A stretch of DNA of 64,000 bases from Opitutia bacterium (GTDB lineage: Bacteria; Verrucomicrobiota; Verrucomicrobiia; Opitutales; Opitutaceae). The stretch covers positions 50,529-114,528 of the forward strand of contig CANJLB010000005.1 of NCBI GenBank assembly GCA_947475065.1, in the 5' to 3' direction. A program made the translations under genes and the position numbers. Each line of letters opens with the position of its first letter. The stretch's first letter is position 1. Under the pieces are notes generated by a model, which made no database searches, was not told the origin of the DNA, and worked only from the letters and a program-made list of their open reading frames with translations. Positions 38,428 through 47,547 of the stretch are shown here, one piece after another.

Positions 38428-39099
38428 CTACCCGCGCACGGGGGTGACGAGGATTTTGCCGGCGGCAGCGAGGCTGAGGGCGAGGGGACGGCCGGCGTTT
38501 TTTTTGACCGTCACCAGTCCGGCCGTGAGATTGCGGCCGGTCACGCGCACGGTCGCGCCTGGTGCCAGGCCGTTTTTCTCCGCGAAATGCAGAAACTCCG
38601 CCGACTGTTCCGTCACCCGCACGACCCGCAGCGGCCGGGCCGTGGCACAGGTCGCCAGCGTGGCGTGAACTTCCGTGCTCAGTTTGCCCTGCGCGCTGGG
38701 GATCGGGTCGCCATGCGGGTCCGTGGCCGGGTGGCCCAGCAGCGCATCCAGCCGGTCAAGCACCTCGTCGGAGATGGCGTGCTCCAGCCGTTCGGCCTCG
38801 GGATGGACCGTTGACCAGTCCATCTTGAGCACGTTCACGAGAAAGGTCTCCACGAGCCGGTGCTTGCGCAGGACGTTGAGCGCCACCCGGCGGCCTTCGG
38901 CGGTGAGGCGCACACCGTGGCGCGGGCGGTGCTCGATCAGGCCGGCGTCGGCGAGCGACTTGGCCATCGTGGTGGCGGTGCCGGGCACGACGGCGAGGGC
39001 GGCGGCCAGCCCGCCCATCGGCACGAGCGCGCCGGCCGCGCCCGCCTCGGAGAGGAGCAGGATGTGCTTAAGGTAGTTCTCGACCGTGCTGGTGGCCAT
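38428..39099 (-). CDS. mntR: DtxR/MntR-family metal-dependent repressor
   Basis: 223 residues. N-terminal winged helix (STVENYLKHILLLSE, VPGTATTMAKSLADAGLIEHRP), dimerisation/metal-binding domain (ALNVLRKHRLVETFLVNVLKMDWSTVHPEAERLEHAIS with His/Glu/Cys-position ligands), and a C-terminal SH3-like FeoA domain (GATVRVTGRNLTAGLVTV). Divergent from an Nramp transporter across an operator-like palindrome, so manganese is the likely co-repressor. Confidence 0.92.
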   Translation of the reverse strand: MATSTVENYLKHILLLSEAGAAGALVPMGGLAAALAVVPGTATTMAKSLADAGLIEHRPRHGVRLTAEGRRVALNVLRKHRLVETFLVNVLKMDWSTVHPEAERLEHAISDEVLDRLDALLGHPATDPHGDPIPSAQGKLSTEVHATLATCATARPLRVVRVTEQSAEFLHFAEKNGLAPGATVRVTGRNLTAGLVTVKKNAGRPLALSLAAAGKILVTPVRG

Positions 39100-39143
39100 G
39101 CGGGCAGGCTGCCCCGGTTTACGTTTGAGGCAACAAAAGATTC

Positions 39144-39161
39144 ATTTTGACTAATCAAAAT
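39144..39161. promoter_or_regulatory. Operator-like 18-bp palindrome in the mntR/mntH intergene
   Basis: ATTTTGACTAATCAAAAT: eight of nine base pairs are symmetrical. It lies 45 bases from the mntR start and 21 bases before the mntH ATG, where a DtxR-type dimer would repress both genes. It overlaps a TTG that would otherwise serve as an mntH start. The binding is inferred. Confidence 0.7.
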
Positions 39162-39182
39162 AACCGTGCTCCCCTCGTCCGC

Positions 39183-40550
39183 ATGAACGAGCCTGCCGCT
39201 GTCCCTCTCGCGTCCCCGGCGCCTGCCACCGGCTGGCGCCGTGTGGCCGCCGGGCCGAGCCTCCCGGAGGTCAACCGCAGCGTGCTGGTGCCGGCGGGGG
39301 CCGGCTTCTGGCGGAAGCTGCTCGCGTTCTCCGGCCCGGGCTTCCTCGTGGCGGTCGGCTACATGGATCCCGGCAACTGGGCGACCGACCTCGCCGGCGG
39401 CGCGAAGTTCGGCTACACGCTGCTGTCGGTCATCATGATCTCCAATTTCATGGCGATCCTGCTTCAGCATCTGTGCATCAAGCTGGGCGTTGCCACGGGT
39501 CGCGACCTCGCGCAAGCGTGCCGCGACCATTACCCGCGCCCAGTCGTGTGGTTTCAGTGGATTCTCTGCGAGCTGGCCATCGCGGCGTGCGATCTGGCCG
39601 AGGTCGTCGGCTCGGCCATCGGGCTGCAACTGCTTTTCGGCATCCCGCTGGTGTGGGGCTGCGTCATCACTGCGCTCGACGTGCTCATCGTGCTTCTGCT
39701 CCAGCAACGCGGCTTCCGCTATATCGAGGCGCTCGTGATCACCCTCATCCTCACCATCGGCGGGTGTTTCGCGGTGGAGCTGCTGGTGGCGAAGCCGGCG
39801 CTCGGCGAGGTCTTCGCGGGCTTCATGCCCCGGCTCGAAGTGCTCAAAAACTCCGAGATGCTATATGTCGCCATCGGCATCCTCGGCGCGACCGTCATGC
39901 CGCACAATCTCTATCTGCACTCCTCCATCGTGCAGACGCGGAAATATGAGCAGACCGCCGGCGGCAAGCGCGAGGCGATCAAGTTCGGCACGATTGACTC
40001 GACCTTTGCGCTCATGTTCGCGCTCTTCATCAACGCCGCGATCCTGATCCTCGCCGCCGCCGCGTTTCACGGCAACGGGCACGAGGGCGTGGGCGAGATT
40101 CAGGAGGCTTTTCACCTGCTCGACGGCGTGCTCGGCGTGACCTTTGCGAGCACGCTGTTTGCCGTCGCGCTGCTGGCTTCGGGGCAAAACTCCACGCTCA
40201 CCGGCACGCTCGCCGGGCAGATCGTCATGGAGGGTTTCCTCAACATCCGCCTGCGCCCATGGCTGCGGCGGCTCATCACGCGCGGCATCGCCATCGTGCC
40301 GGCGGTGGTGGTCATCGGCCTCTATGGTGAGGAGAAAAGCACGGAGCTGCTCGTCGCCAGCCAGGTGTGCCTCTCGATGCAGCTGGGCTTTGCATGCTGG
40401 CCGCTGATGCGTTTCACCGGCGACCGGGCCAAGATGGGGGAGTTCGTCAACCCATGGTGGGTCAAGCTGCTGGGCTGGAGCATCACGCTTGTCATTATTA
40501 CGCTCAACGTGAAGCTGCTCCTTGATATCTTCGGCCTCATCGGCAGCTAA
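39183..40550 (+). CDS. mntH: Nramp-family Mn(II)/divalent metal transporter
   Basis: 455 residues, ~11 membrane segments. The Nramp metal-site motifs are present: DPGNW in TM1 ([12 protein letters not shown]) and the MPHN box in TM6 ([14 protein letters not shown]), which includes the metal-binding Met. Imports Mn2+ (or Fe2+) by proton symport across the inner membrane. The ATG at 39183 is taken as start; a TTG at 39147 would give 12 more residues but lies in the predicted operator. Likely derepressed when Mn is low. Confidence 0.95.
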   Translation: MNEPAAVPLASPAPATGWRRVAAGPSLPEVNRSVLVPAGAGFWRKLLAFSGPGFLVAVGYMDPGNWATDLAGGAKFGYTLLSVIMISNFMAILLQHLCIKLGVATGRDLAQACRDHYPRPVVWFQWILCELAIAACDLAEVVGSAIGLQLLFGIPLVWGCVITALDVLIVLLLQQRGFRYIEALVITLILTIGGCFAVELLVAKPALGEVFAGFMPRLEVLKNSEMLYVAIGILGATVMPHNLYLHSSIVQTRKYEQTAGGKREAIKFGTIDSTFALMFALFINAAILILAAAAFHGNGHEGVGEIQEAFHLLDGVLGVTFASTLFAVALLASGQNSTLTGTLAGQIVMEGFLNIRLRPWLRRLITRGIAIVPAVVVIGLYGEEKSTELLVASQVCLSMQLGFACWPLMRFTGDRAKMGEFVNPWWVKLLGWSITLVIITLNVKLLLDIFGLIGS

Positions 40551-40569
40551 CCGCAACCACTCCCAACCC

Positions 40570-40827
40570 ATGAGCGTCCTTACCACCGCCCTCCGCCGCG
40601 AATTGTGTGTCGCCTTTTCGCGCCGCGCGCAGCCGGTCTGGTTCCGCATCGTGAAATGGAGCGCCGGCATCGCCTTCATGATTGCGTTCCACCAATGCGA
40701 CTGGTTCTGGCCGGCCGTCGCTGGCTGGACCGTGGTTGCCCTGGCCCTGCATTTCCTCTACCGTTCGAAGACACGTGCCTGGACGCAACCGTGGGGCGGC
40801 TGGAATGATCTTGAGGCAGGCCGCTAG
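40570..40827 (+). CDS. Small membrane protein
   Basis: 85 residues. Central hydrophobic stretch IVKWSAGIAFMIAFHQCDWFWPAVAGWTVVALALHFLY gives two short membrane segments; the C-terminus is polar with SKTRAWTQPWGGW. 19 bases after mntH and 16 before the universal stress gene, so likely in the same transcript. No family recognised. Confidence 0.7.
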   Translation: MSVLTTALRRELCVAFSRRAQPVWFRIVKWSAGIAFMIAFHQCDWFWPAVAGWTVVALALHFLYRSKTRAWTQPWGGWNDLEAGR

Positions 40828-40843
40828 CCACGCATCACGCCCC

Positions 40844-41278
40844 ATGTATCGCAAAATCCTTGTCGCCCTCGAGAACGGCCCTGCTGACGGCACGCTCCTG
40901 CCGCACATCGCCGCGCTCGCGCGCCAGCTCGGCTCGGCGCTGCTGCTCGTCCACGTGGCCGACGGTTTCGCCGCGCGCAATTTCGAGCAGTTGAAGCTCG
41001 CCGAGTCCGACGAGATCCGCGCTGACCGCGAGTATCTGGAGAAAACGGCGGCAACCCTGCGCGCCGGCGGGCTCACGGTCACGACGCTGCTCGCGCTGGG
41101 CAACCCACCCACGGAAATCATCCGGGTGGCCGCCGCCGAGCAGTGCGACCTCATCGCGCTGACTTCTCACGGGCACAAGCTCATCGCCGACATCTTTCTC
41201 GGCAGCACGATTGAAAAAGTGCGGCACAACACCGCCGTCCCCCTCCTCGTGGTCCGCGCTGGCACGGGTTCCGGGTAG
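40844..41278 (+). CDS. Universal stress protein A family
   Basis: 144 residues. Opens MYRKILVALENGPADGTLLPH; the ATP-binding signature GHKLIADIFLGSTIEKVRH...VPLLVVR corresponds to G-2x-G-9x-G(S/T) in an altered form. May be an ATP-binding stress protein linked to metal homeostasis because it follows mntH. Start ATG 40844 chosen from family length; longer in-frame reading rejected. Confidence 0.92.
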   Translation: MYRKILVALENGPADGTLLPHIAALARQLGSALLLVHVADGFAARNFEQLKLAESDEIRADREYLEKTAATLRAGGLTVTTLLALGNPPTEIIRVAAAEQCDLIALTSHGHKLIADIFLGSTIEKVRHNTAVPLLVVRAGTGSG

Positions 41279-41592
41279 CCTGGCGCAGGAGGAGGCGTTC
41301 AGCAACGATCGCGCAAATTAGCGGCTGACCAAACACGGGCCCACCTTCAGAACGCCGGGGCCGGATACCGCAGCCGGTTTCGGTTTGGCCTGTGGGCGAG
41401 GCGGTCTTCCTCGGCCCGGTGCCCGCCTCGCGCTGGCCCACGGGGGACAGGAAAGAGCAAGAAAGCTTGCCGCCGGCCGCAACAATCTCCCGCGTGGCGC
41501 GTCTTAGGGACATGTCACTTGTGTCCGCCGGGCTGAAAAATTATTCGCGCAACACCCTTGCCACCCGTGGGCGCGCCGGTTTTGGTGATGCA
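41279..41592. other. Intergenic region
   Basis: 314 bases between the mntH-usp group and the envelope cluster. Open in the frame of the next gene from 41392, but that translation has no signal or family similarity. No RNA or hairpin of note seen. Probably contains the promoter of the envelope cluster. Confidence 0.5.
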
Positions 41593-44235
41593 ATGCCCTC
41601 ATCGCGCCCGCGCCGCGTTGCCCTAATCCCCACTCTCCGCCTCGGCCTGGCCGTTGCGCTGTCGGCCGCCTTGTCGGCCAATGCCGCGCAACCCGCGCGG
41701 CGGGGTGCGCCCGCCCGCGGGGCCGTCGCTCCAGCTGTCACGGCGTCGGCTCCTGCCCCGATTTCCGCAGAACTGGCGGAAGCGCAGAAACTGTTCAACC
41801 ATGGCGACTACGAGGCCGCGCTGGTAGCCGCCGAAAAAGGCTCGACATCGGACGTGTTTGACGAGGGCTGGTGGCGGCTCCGTGCCGACGTGCTGCTCAC
41901 GCTCGGTCGCTATACCGAGGCTCACGAGCAGCTCACCCGCGCGTTGCGCTACAACACCCAGAGCGTCCGTCTGCGTCTGCTCGACCGCGAGGCCGCGTTT
42001 TTCACGCACCACGAGGACGAGGCCCGCACCCGGCTGGTGGAGATTCGCAGCCTGATTGACACGCGCGGCCGCACCGACCGCTCGTCGGAGTTTCTCACCG
42101 CCGTGGGCGAGGCTGCGCTCATCCTTGGGGCGGAGCCGAAGCTCGTGCTCGAAAATTTCCTGCGCCCCGGCCAGCGCGTCAGCCTGCGCGACGCCGTCGT
42201 CGCCGTCGGCCGGCTCGCGCTCGACAAGCATGACCACGACCTCGCCTCGCGCACGTTTTCCGACGGCCTGAAGCTCTTCCCCGAAGATCCAGCCATGCCG
42301 TCCGGCCTTGCGGCGGCCTTCCGGGGCAGCGGCGATGCGGAGAAGTTCCTCGACTACGCCGGGCAGGCCCTCGACCGCAACGAGCGCCACATCCCCACGC
42401 TCCTGCTGATGGCGGGGCACCTGCTCGAGGCCGAGCAATACGACCTCGCCCGCGAGACGATCGGAAAAATTCTTGCGATCAACGCACTTCAGCCCGACGC
42501 CCTCGCGTTGCGCTCGGTCATCGAGCAGCTCCAGAACCAGCCCGACCGGGCCGCGGCCGACCGCGCGAAGGCTCTCTCCACCTGGTCGGCCAATCCGCAC
42601 GTGGACTATAGCATCGGCCAGAAGCTCTCTCGCAACTACCGCTTCACCGATGCCGCCGCCGCGCAGCGCCGTGCGCTTGCGTTTGACGCGAAGTTCACCC
42701 CCGCGCGCATCCAGCTCGCGCAGGACCTTCTCCGGCTCGGCCAGACCGAGGAGGGCTGGGCGCTCGTGGACCAGGCCCACAAGGAGGACACCTACGACGT
42801 GGAGGCGTTCAACCTTGTCTCGCTGCACGACCGCCTCGCCACCTACACCAACGTGGAGAACGAACACTTTTTGATCCGCATGGACAGCAAGGAGGCCCCG
42901 GTCTATGGCCGGCGTGCGCTCGCGCTGCTGGAACGCGCACGGCAGACGCTCACCGCCAAATACGGCCTCGATCTCCCGGTCCGGACCACGGTGGAAATCT
43001 ACGCGACGCCCGGCGATTTTCAGGTGAGGACATTCGGCACGCCGGGTGAGGCCGGCTTCCTCGCCGTCTGCTTCGGCTCGGTCATCACCGTCAACAGCCC
43101 CGCGCTGTCGAGCGCCAACTGGGAGGCGGTGCTCTGGCACGAGTTCACGCACGTCATCACGCTCACGATGACACAGAACAAAATGCCACGCTGGCTGAGC
43201 GAGGGCATCTCCGTCTATGAGGAGGAGCAGGCCAGTTCCGGCTGGGGCCAGCTCATGTCGCCGAATTTCCGCGACCTGATCTTGGAGGGAAAGATGAAGC
43301 CCGTGAGCAACATGAGTGCGGCGTTCCTCACCGCGTCGGACCCACGCGCCGTCGGCTTCGCCTACTTCCAGTCGTCGCTCATCGTGAAATTTTTCGTCGA
43401 GCAATACGGGCTCGAAAAGCTCAAGGCCGTCCTCCGCACCCTCGCCGACGGGACCGCTATCAACGACGCGTTGTCCCAGCATCTCGCCCCGGTTGCCGAG
43501 CTCGACCCGGCCTTCGTGGCCTTTGCCCAGGCCGAGGCTCAGAAGCTCGGCGGGGGTCTCGACCTCACCCGTCCGGAAAAGACCGACGGTCCGGTCATTC
43601 TCACCACCTCCAATCCACGTAACTTTTACCTCCGCCTCGAACAAGTCCGCGACCTCGCGAAAAAGGAAGACTGGGTGGGCGCGAAAACCAAGCTCGCCGA
43701 GATCACCGCCGGCGGCGCCTACATTCCGGGTGCGGACAATCCCCACCAGCTGCTGGCCGATGTCGCCGCGAAGCTCGGTGATACTGCCGCCGAAAAGGCC
43801 GCGCTGACCACCATCGCCGAGCACGAGGCCGACGACGTCGGGCCCGTCACGCGCCTGCTCGCCCTCACCACGGCGGCAAAAGACTGGCCCGCCGTCACCC
43901 GCTGGGCGGAGGCCTGGATTGCCATCAGCCCGCTCGCCGCCGCGCCGTGGCGCGCACTGCTCTCCGCGCACGAGGCAGGTGACGCCGCCGGTGCCATTGA
44001 GTCCGCCCGCGTGCTGCTCCAGCTCGACCCGCCCGACCTGCCTGGCATCCACTATCGTCTGGCGAAACAGCTGCAGGCGACCGGTGACCTTGCCGGCGCA
44101 CGCCTGCAGGTGTTGCAGGCGTTGGAGGATGCCCCGCGCTTCCGCGCCGCCTATGAGCTGCTGTCCAAGCTTCCGTCGCCCGAGGCCGCAACCGGGGCCG
44201 GGGCGCCGCCGTTCCCGGGGGCACCCGCTCCCTAG
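41593..44235 (+). CDS. Secreted TPR protein with gluzincin peptidase MA-like domain
   Basis: 880 residues with a signal peptide (LRLGLAVALSAALSANA). TPR units run through ~residues 50-420 and ~660-880. Between them is a zinc metallopeptidase: H516-E-F-T-H520 in LWHEFTHVITLT and the third ligand E537 in WLSEGISVYEE, typical of peptidase MA/DUF1570 proteins. Probably periplasmic or outer-membrane quality control. First gene of an eight-gene co-oriented cluster. Confidence 0.88.
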   Translation: MPSSRPRRVALIPTLRLGLAVALSAALSANAAQPARRGAPARGAVAPAVTASAPAPISAELAEAQKLFNHGDYEAALVAAEKGSTSDVFDEGWWRLRADVLLTLGRYTEAHEQLTRALRYNTQSVRLRLLDREAAFFTHHEDEARTRLVEIRSLIDTRGRTDRSSEFLTAVGEAALILGAEPKLVLENFLRPGQRVSLRDAVVAVGRLALDKHDHDLASRTFSDGLKLFPEDPAMPSGLAAAFRGSGDAEKFLDYAGQALDRNERHIPTLLLMAGHLLEAEQYDLARETIGKILAINALQPDALALRSVIEQLQNQPDRAAADRAKALSTWSANPHVDYSIGQKLSRNYRFTDAAAAQRRALAFDAKFTPARIQLAQDLLRLGQTEEGWALVDQAHKEDTYDVEAFNLVSLHDRLATYTNVENEHFLIRMDSKEAPVYGRRALALLERARQTLTAKYGLDLPVRTTVEIYATPGDFQVRTFGTPGEAGFLAVCFGSVITVNSPALSSANWEAVLWHEFTHVITLTMTQNKMPRWLSEGISVYEEEQASSGWGQLMSPNFRDLILEGKMKPVSNMSAAFLTASDPRAVGFAYFQSSLIVKFFVEQYGLEKLKAVLRTLADGTAINDALSQHLAPVAELDPAFVAFAQAEAQKLGGGLDLTRPEKTDGPVILTTSNPRNFYLRLEQVRDLAKKEDWVGAKTKLAEITAGGAYIPGADNPHQLLADVAAKLGDTAAEKAALTTIAEHEADDVGPVTRLLALTTAAKDWPAVTRWAEAWIAISPLAAAPWRALLSAHEAGDAAGAIESARVLLQLDPPDLPGIHYRLAKQLQATGDLAGARLQVLQALEDAPRFRAAYELLSKLPSPEAATGAGAPPFPGAPAP

Positions 44236-44297
44236 CCTTGAACCAAACCAAGCCCCCCGCGTCCCGCCGAGCTGTTATCCCTGCAACCCTCCCTCCC

Positions 44298-45311
44298 ATG
44301 CCCCGCCGCCTCTTCTTCTTTCGCCTCCCGGGCCGCCGCCTTGCCGCCTTGCTGGTGGTGCTGCTTGCGACGAGCCTGTTGTGTGATGCACAGCGCCTCG
44401 GCGGTGCAGGTGGCGGTGGGCGCAGGGGCGGCGGTGGCCGCGGGGGTGGCGGAGCTGGCTTTGGCGGCCCTGGCGGTGGCGGCCGGGCGAACTTCGGCGG
44501 CTTGGATGCGCCGCTGGATCCCGCGCTCGACTGGCCGGTGAACCCGGCGTTCAAGGCCGACACCTTTGCTTTCACGCGGTTGATCTATGACTCCGGCGGT
44601 GGCGGCCGGGGCGGCGGTGGCAGTTGGGCCACCGACACGTCCGTCACCAATCGCGACGGGCGCGACGCCGACTCCTCTCTCGCCTACCGGCTCCACATGA
44701 TGACGAGCCTCAAGGTGCACCCCGGCCACAACTACATCGAGATCACCCCGCAAAACCTGGCCAGGAACCCTTTCGTTTACATGGTCGAGCCAGGCCGGCT
44801 GTACTTCCGCGAGGAGGAGGTGAAGGCGCTGCGAAATCATCTCCTGAACGGAGGCTTCCTCATGGTGGACGACTTTTGGGGCGACGCCGAGTGGGACAAT
44901 TTTTACGCGCAGTTCAACCGCGTGTTTCCCGAGCTGCCGCGCAATCTCCCGGCCGATTCCCCCGGTGCGAATGCCGAGGGCACCATCTCCATCCGTGAGC
45001 TGCCCCTGGAGCACCCGATTTTTCACACGGTCTTTGACCTCAAGGCCAGGCCGCAGATTCCCAACATCAACAATTACTTCAGCTCCGGCGAGAACTTTGA
45101 CCGGGCCAGGCGCGGCCACGACACCACCCAAGTCCATTACAAGGGCATCTTCGACAAGAAAGGCCGGCTGATGATGCTCATCTGCCATAACACCGACTTC
45201 GGCGACGGCTGGGAACGCGAGGGCGAGAACATCGAGTATTTTAAGAAATTTTCCGAGCCGCAGGCCTACCCGATGATCATCAACGTTCTCTTTTACATCA
45301 TGAGCCACTGA
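44298..45311 (+). CDS. DUF4159 secreted protein
   Basis: 337 residues. Signal peptide ends near LLCDAQ; a Gly/Arg-rich stretch (~40-70) follows, then a DUF4159 domain (SLKVHPGHNYIEITPQN, LLNGGFLMVDDFWG, HPIFHTVFDL). Such genes regularly accompany moxR-DUF58-BatA clusters. Fold reminiscent of GATase-like proteins without a clear catalytic site. 62 bases after the metallopeptidase gene. Start ATG 44298 preferred for the signal peptide. Confidence 0.88.
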   Translation: MPRRLFFFRLPGRRLAALLVVLLATSLLCDAQRLGGAGGGGRRGGGGRGGGGAGFGGPGGGGRANFGGLDAPLDPALDWPVNPAFKADTFAFTRLIYDSGGGGRGGGGSWATDTSVTNRDGRDADSSLAYRLHMMTSLKVHPGHNYIEITPQNLARNPFVYMVEPGRLYFREEEVKALRNHLLNGGFLMVDDFWGDAEWDNFYAQFNRVFPELPRNLPADSPGANAEGTISIRELPLEHPIFHTVFDLKARPQIPNINNYFSSGENFDRARRGHDTTQVHYKGIFDKKGRLMMLICHNTDFGDGWEREGENIEYFKKFSEPQAYPMIINVLFYIMSH

Positions 45312-45379
45312 GCCGCCGCACCCACTTCCCTGCTCCTTTCCAATCCTGCAACTTTCATCCCACATCCTTCCCAAAACCC

Positions 45380-46411
45380 GTGTCCACACCCACCGTCCCT
45401 CCCGCCCTCCCCGCCAAAACCGCCGCGCCCAGTGACCAGGCCGCCTTTGAGCGCCTGCATGGCAACCGTGCCCGTGTCGAGGCCGAGCTTGCCAAGGTCG
45501 TCGTCGGCCAGCGCGCTGTTGTCGAGCAGCTCCTGCTCGCCCTGCTTTCCGGCGGCCATTGCCTCATCACCGGCGCGCCGGGCCTTGCCAAGACGCTGCT
45601 CGTGAAATCCGTCGCACAGGTGTTCCACCTCAAGTTCAACCGCATCCAGTTCACGCCCGACCTGATGCCTGCCGACATCACCGGAACCGAAATTCTCAGT
45701 GACACGCCCGAGGGCCGCCGCCTCACCTTCGTCAAGGGCCCCGTGTTCGCCAACATCATCCTCGCCGACGAAATCAACCGCACGCCGCCCAAGACGCAGG
45801 CCGCGCTGCTTGAGGCCATGCAGGAGCATCAGGTCACCGCCGCCGGCACGCGCCATGTCCTCGCCGAGCCGTTCTTCGTGCTCGCCACGCAGAACCCCGT
45901 CGAAATGGAGGGCACCTACTCGCTCCCCGAGGCGCAGCTCGACCGCTTTCTCTTCAACGTCCTCATAGACTACCTGCCCGAGGCCGACGAAGTCGCCGTC
46001 GTCCAGCAGACCACCTCGCGCGCAGCCGCGCCCCTCACCCCCATCTTTACGGCCGAGGATGTGCTCGCGTTTCAGGAACTGGTGCGCCGCGTCCCCGTCG
46101 CCGAGGCTGTCGTGCGTTATGCCGTGCGCCTCGCTGCCGCCTCGCGCCCGAAGCGCGCCGGCGCCCCCGACTTTGTCAACAGCTGGGTCAACTGGGGCGC
46201 GGGTACGCGCGCCGCGCAGGCGCTCATCCTCGGCAGCAAGGCCCGCGCCCTCTGGCAGGGGCGTGCGCATGTCACCGGCGACGATGTCCGCGCGCTCGCC
46301 GCGCCGGTGCTGCGCCACCGCATCCTCCTCAACTACCGCGCCGAGGCCGACGGCGTGTCGGTCGAGCAGGTCATTGAGAAGCTCGTCGCCGCCGTGCCGA
46401 AGGAGACGTGA
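45380..46411 (+). CDS. MoxR-family AAA+ ATPase
   Basis: 343 residues, GTG start. AAA_3: Walker A GAPGLAKTLL, Walker B ILADEINRTPPKTQAALLEAMQEHQV, sensor 1 VLATQNPVEMEGTYSLPEAQLDRF, and the MoxR lid. Acts as a chaperone that assembles metal-binding VWA proteins. The products of the following three genes (DUF58, VWA) are the probable clients. Confidence 0.95.
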   Translation: MSTPTVPPALPAKTAAPSDQAAFERLHGNRARVEAELAKVVVGQRAVVEQLLLALLSGGHCLITGAPGLAKTLLVKSVAQVFHLKFNRIQFTPDLMPADITGTEILSDTPEGRRLTFVKGPVFANIILADEINRTPPKTQAALLEAMQEHQVTAAGTRHVLAEPFFVLATQNPVEMEGTYSLPEAQLDRFLFNVLIDYLPEADEVAVVQQTTSRAAAPLTPIFTAEDVLAFQELVRRVPVAEAVVRYAVRLAAASRPKRAGAPDFVNSWVNWGAGTRAAQALILGSKARALWQGRAHVTGDDVRALAAPVLRHRILLNYRAEADGVSVEQVIEKLVAAVPKET

Positions 46412-46445
46412 GCTCCCCAGGTTATTAAACCACGCCGTTTCTTCC

Positions 46446-47381
46446 ATGCCCCCTTCCACCACTCCGCCTCCCGCCCGCGGCATTGACCCGCAGGCGCTCC
46501 TCGCGATCCGCGATCTGGAGCTGCGGGCGCGCGTTGTTGTCGAGGGGCTGTGGACGGGTCTGCACCGCTCGCCCTACTCTGGCTTCTCGGTGGAGTTCAC
46601 CGAATACCGTCAATACTCGCCCGGCGACGACCTGCGCCACCTCGACTGGAAGGTGCTCGCCCGCACCGACCGCGAGTTCATCCGCAAATACGAGGAGGAA
46701 ACCAACCTTCGCTGCCTCTTCCTCGTGGACACCAGCCGCTCCATGCTCTTCGGCTCGCATGGCTGGACCAAGGCCGACTACGCCCGCACGCTTGCGGCCA
46801 CGTTCGCCCTTTTCCTCCACCAGCAGCGCGATGTCGTGGGCCTCGCGCTTTTTGCCGACGGCATCGCCGACTATGTGCCGCCGCGCTGGCGCCCCGGCCA
46901 TTTCCGCCGCATCGTCGCCGCGCTGGAACGCGAGCCGTCCGGCCGCGACACCAATCTCGCCCACGCACTCGGCCAGGCCGCGCTGCTCGCCCGCAAGCGC
47001 AGCCTCATTTTCATCCTCTCCGACTTTCTCTCGCCGGTCGCTGAGTGGGAGGCCGCGCTCGGCCACCTGACCGCCGCGCACCACGACGTGCGCGTCGTCC
47101 AGGTGCTTGACCCCGCGGAGCAGTCGCTGGAGTTCGGCAGCGCTGCCGTCTGGGAGGACATGGAGACGGGCCGCCAGCTCTATGTGGACCCGCAGCAGGC
47201 GCGCGCCGCCTACCGGGAAAAATTCTCCGCCCATGCTGCCGCCGTGCGCGCCGCCTTCGATGCGCGGGGCGTCGCGCACCAGGTCGTGACCACCAACCAG
47301 CCGCTCGACTTCGCCCTGCTGGAGCTCATCCAGCCGCGCGGCGCGGCGCGGCGCTTTGGACAACGGAGGATCCAGCTGTGA
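46446..47381 (+). CDS. DUF58 (VWA-like) protein
   Basis: 311 residues. The DUF58 signature SPGDDLRHLDWKVLARTDREF is followed by a VWA-type fold with MIDAS-like DTSRSM. Cytoplasmic partner of MoxR proteins in many bacteria. 34 bases after moxR. Start ATG 46446 (MPPSTTPPPA); the longer frame is a shadow of moxR. Confidence 0.93.
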   Translation: MPPSTTPPPARGIDPQALLAIRDLELRARVVVEGLWTGLHRSPYSGFSVEFTEYRQYSPGDDLRHLDWKVLARTDREFIRKYEEETNLRCLFLVDTSRSMLFGSHGWTKADYARTLAATFALFLHQQRDVVGLALFADGIADYVPPRWRPGHFRRIVAALEREPSGRDTNLAHALGQAALLARKRSLIFILSDFLSPVAEWEAALGHLTAAHHDVRVVQVLDPAEQSLEFGSAAVWEDMETGRQLYVDPQQARAAYREKFSAHAAAVRAAFDARGVAHQVVTTNQPLDFALLELIQPRGAARRFGQRRIQL

Positions 47382-47505
47382 ACAGCCTTTCTCCCTGCCG
47401 GCCGACTCGCGCTGATCCTTTCCGCCCGGGATGCGACGGCCTCGTCGTGTTTGCAACGCGCTCCCGCGCCGCAACTGGGGCGGTGCGGCCGCCGGCGGTC
47501 GTTTT

Positions 47506-47540
47506 GCGGTTATTTGTGGTTATTTGCGGTTATTTGCGGT
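47506..47540 (+). repeat. 3.5 tandem copies of a 10-bp unit (GCGGTTATTT)
   Basis: GCGGTTATTT, GTGGTTATTT, GCGGTTATTT, GCGGT, ending 7 bases before the start codon of the BatA-like gene. Copy number may vary; it fills the ribosome-binding region. Confidence 0.8.
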
Positions 47541-47547
47541 CCACCCC

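Noticed and set aside
39147..39182. TTG start for mntH
   Set aside because: It overlaps the operator-like palindrome, and the 12 extra residues are not expected in the family.
41623..44052. 809-codon minus-strand open frame
   Set aside because: Antisense to the TPR metallopeptidase, which has a signal peptide and HExxH; the antisense translation has no recognisable domain.
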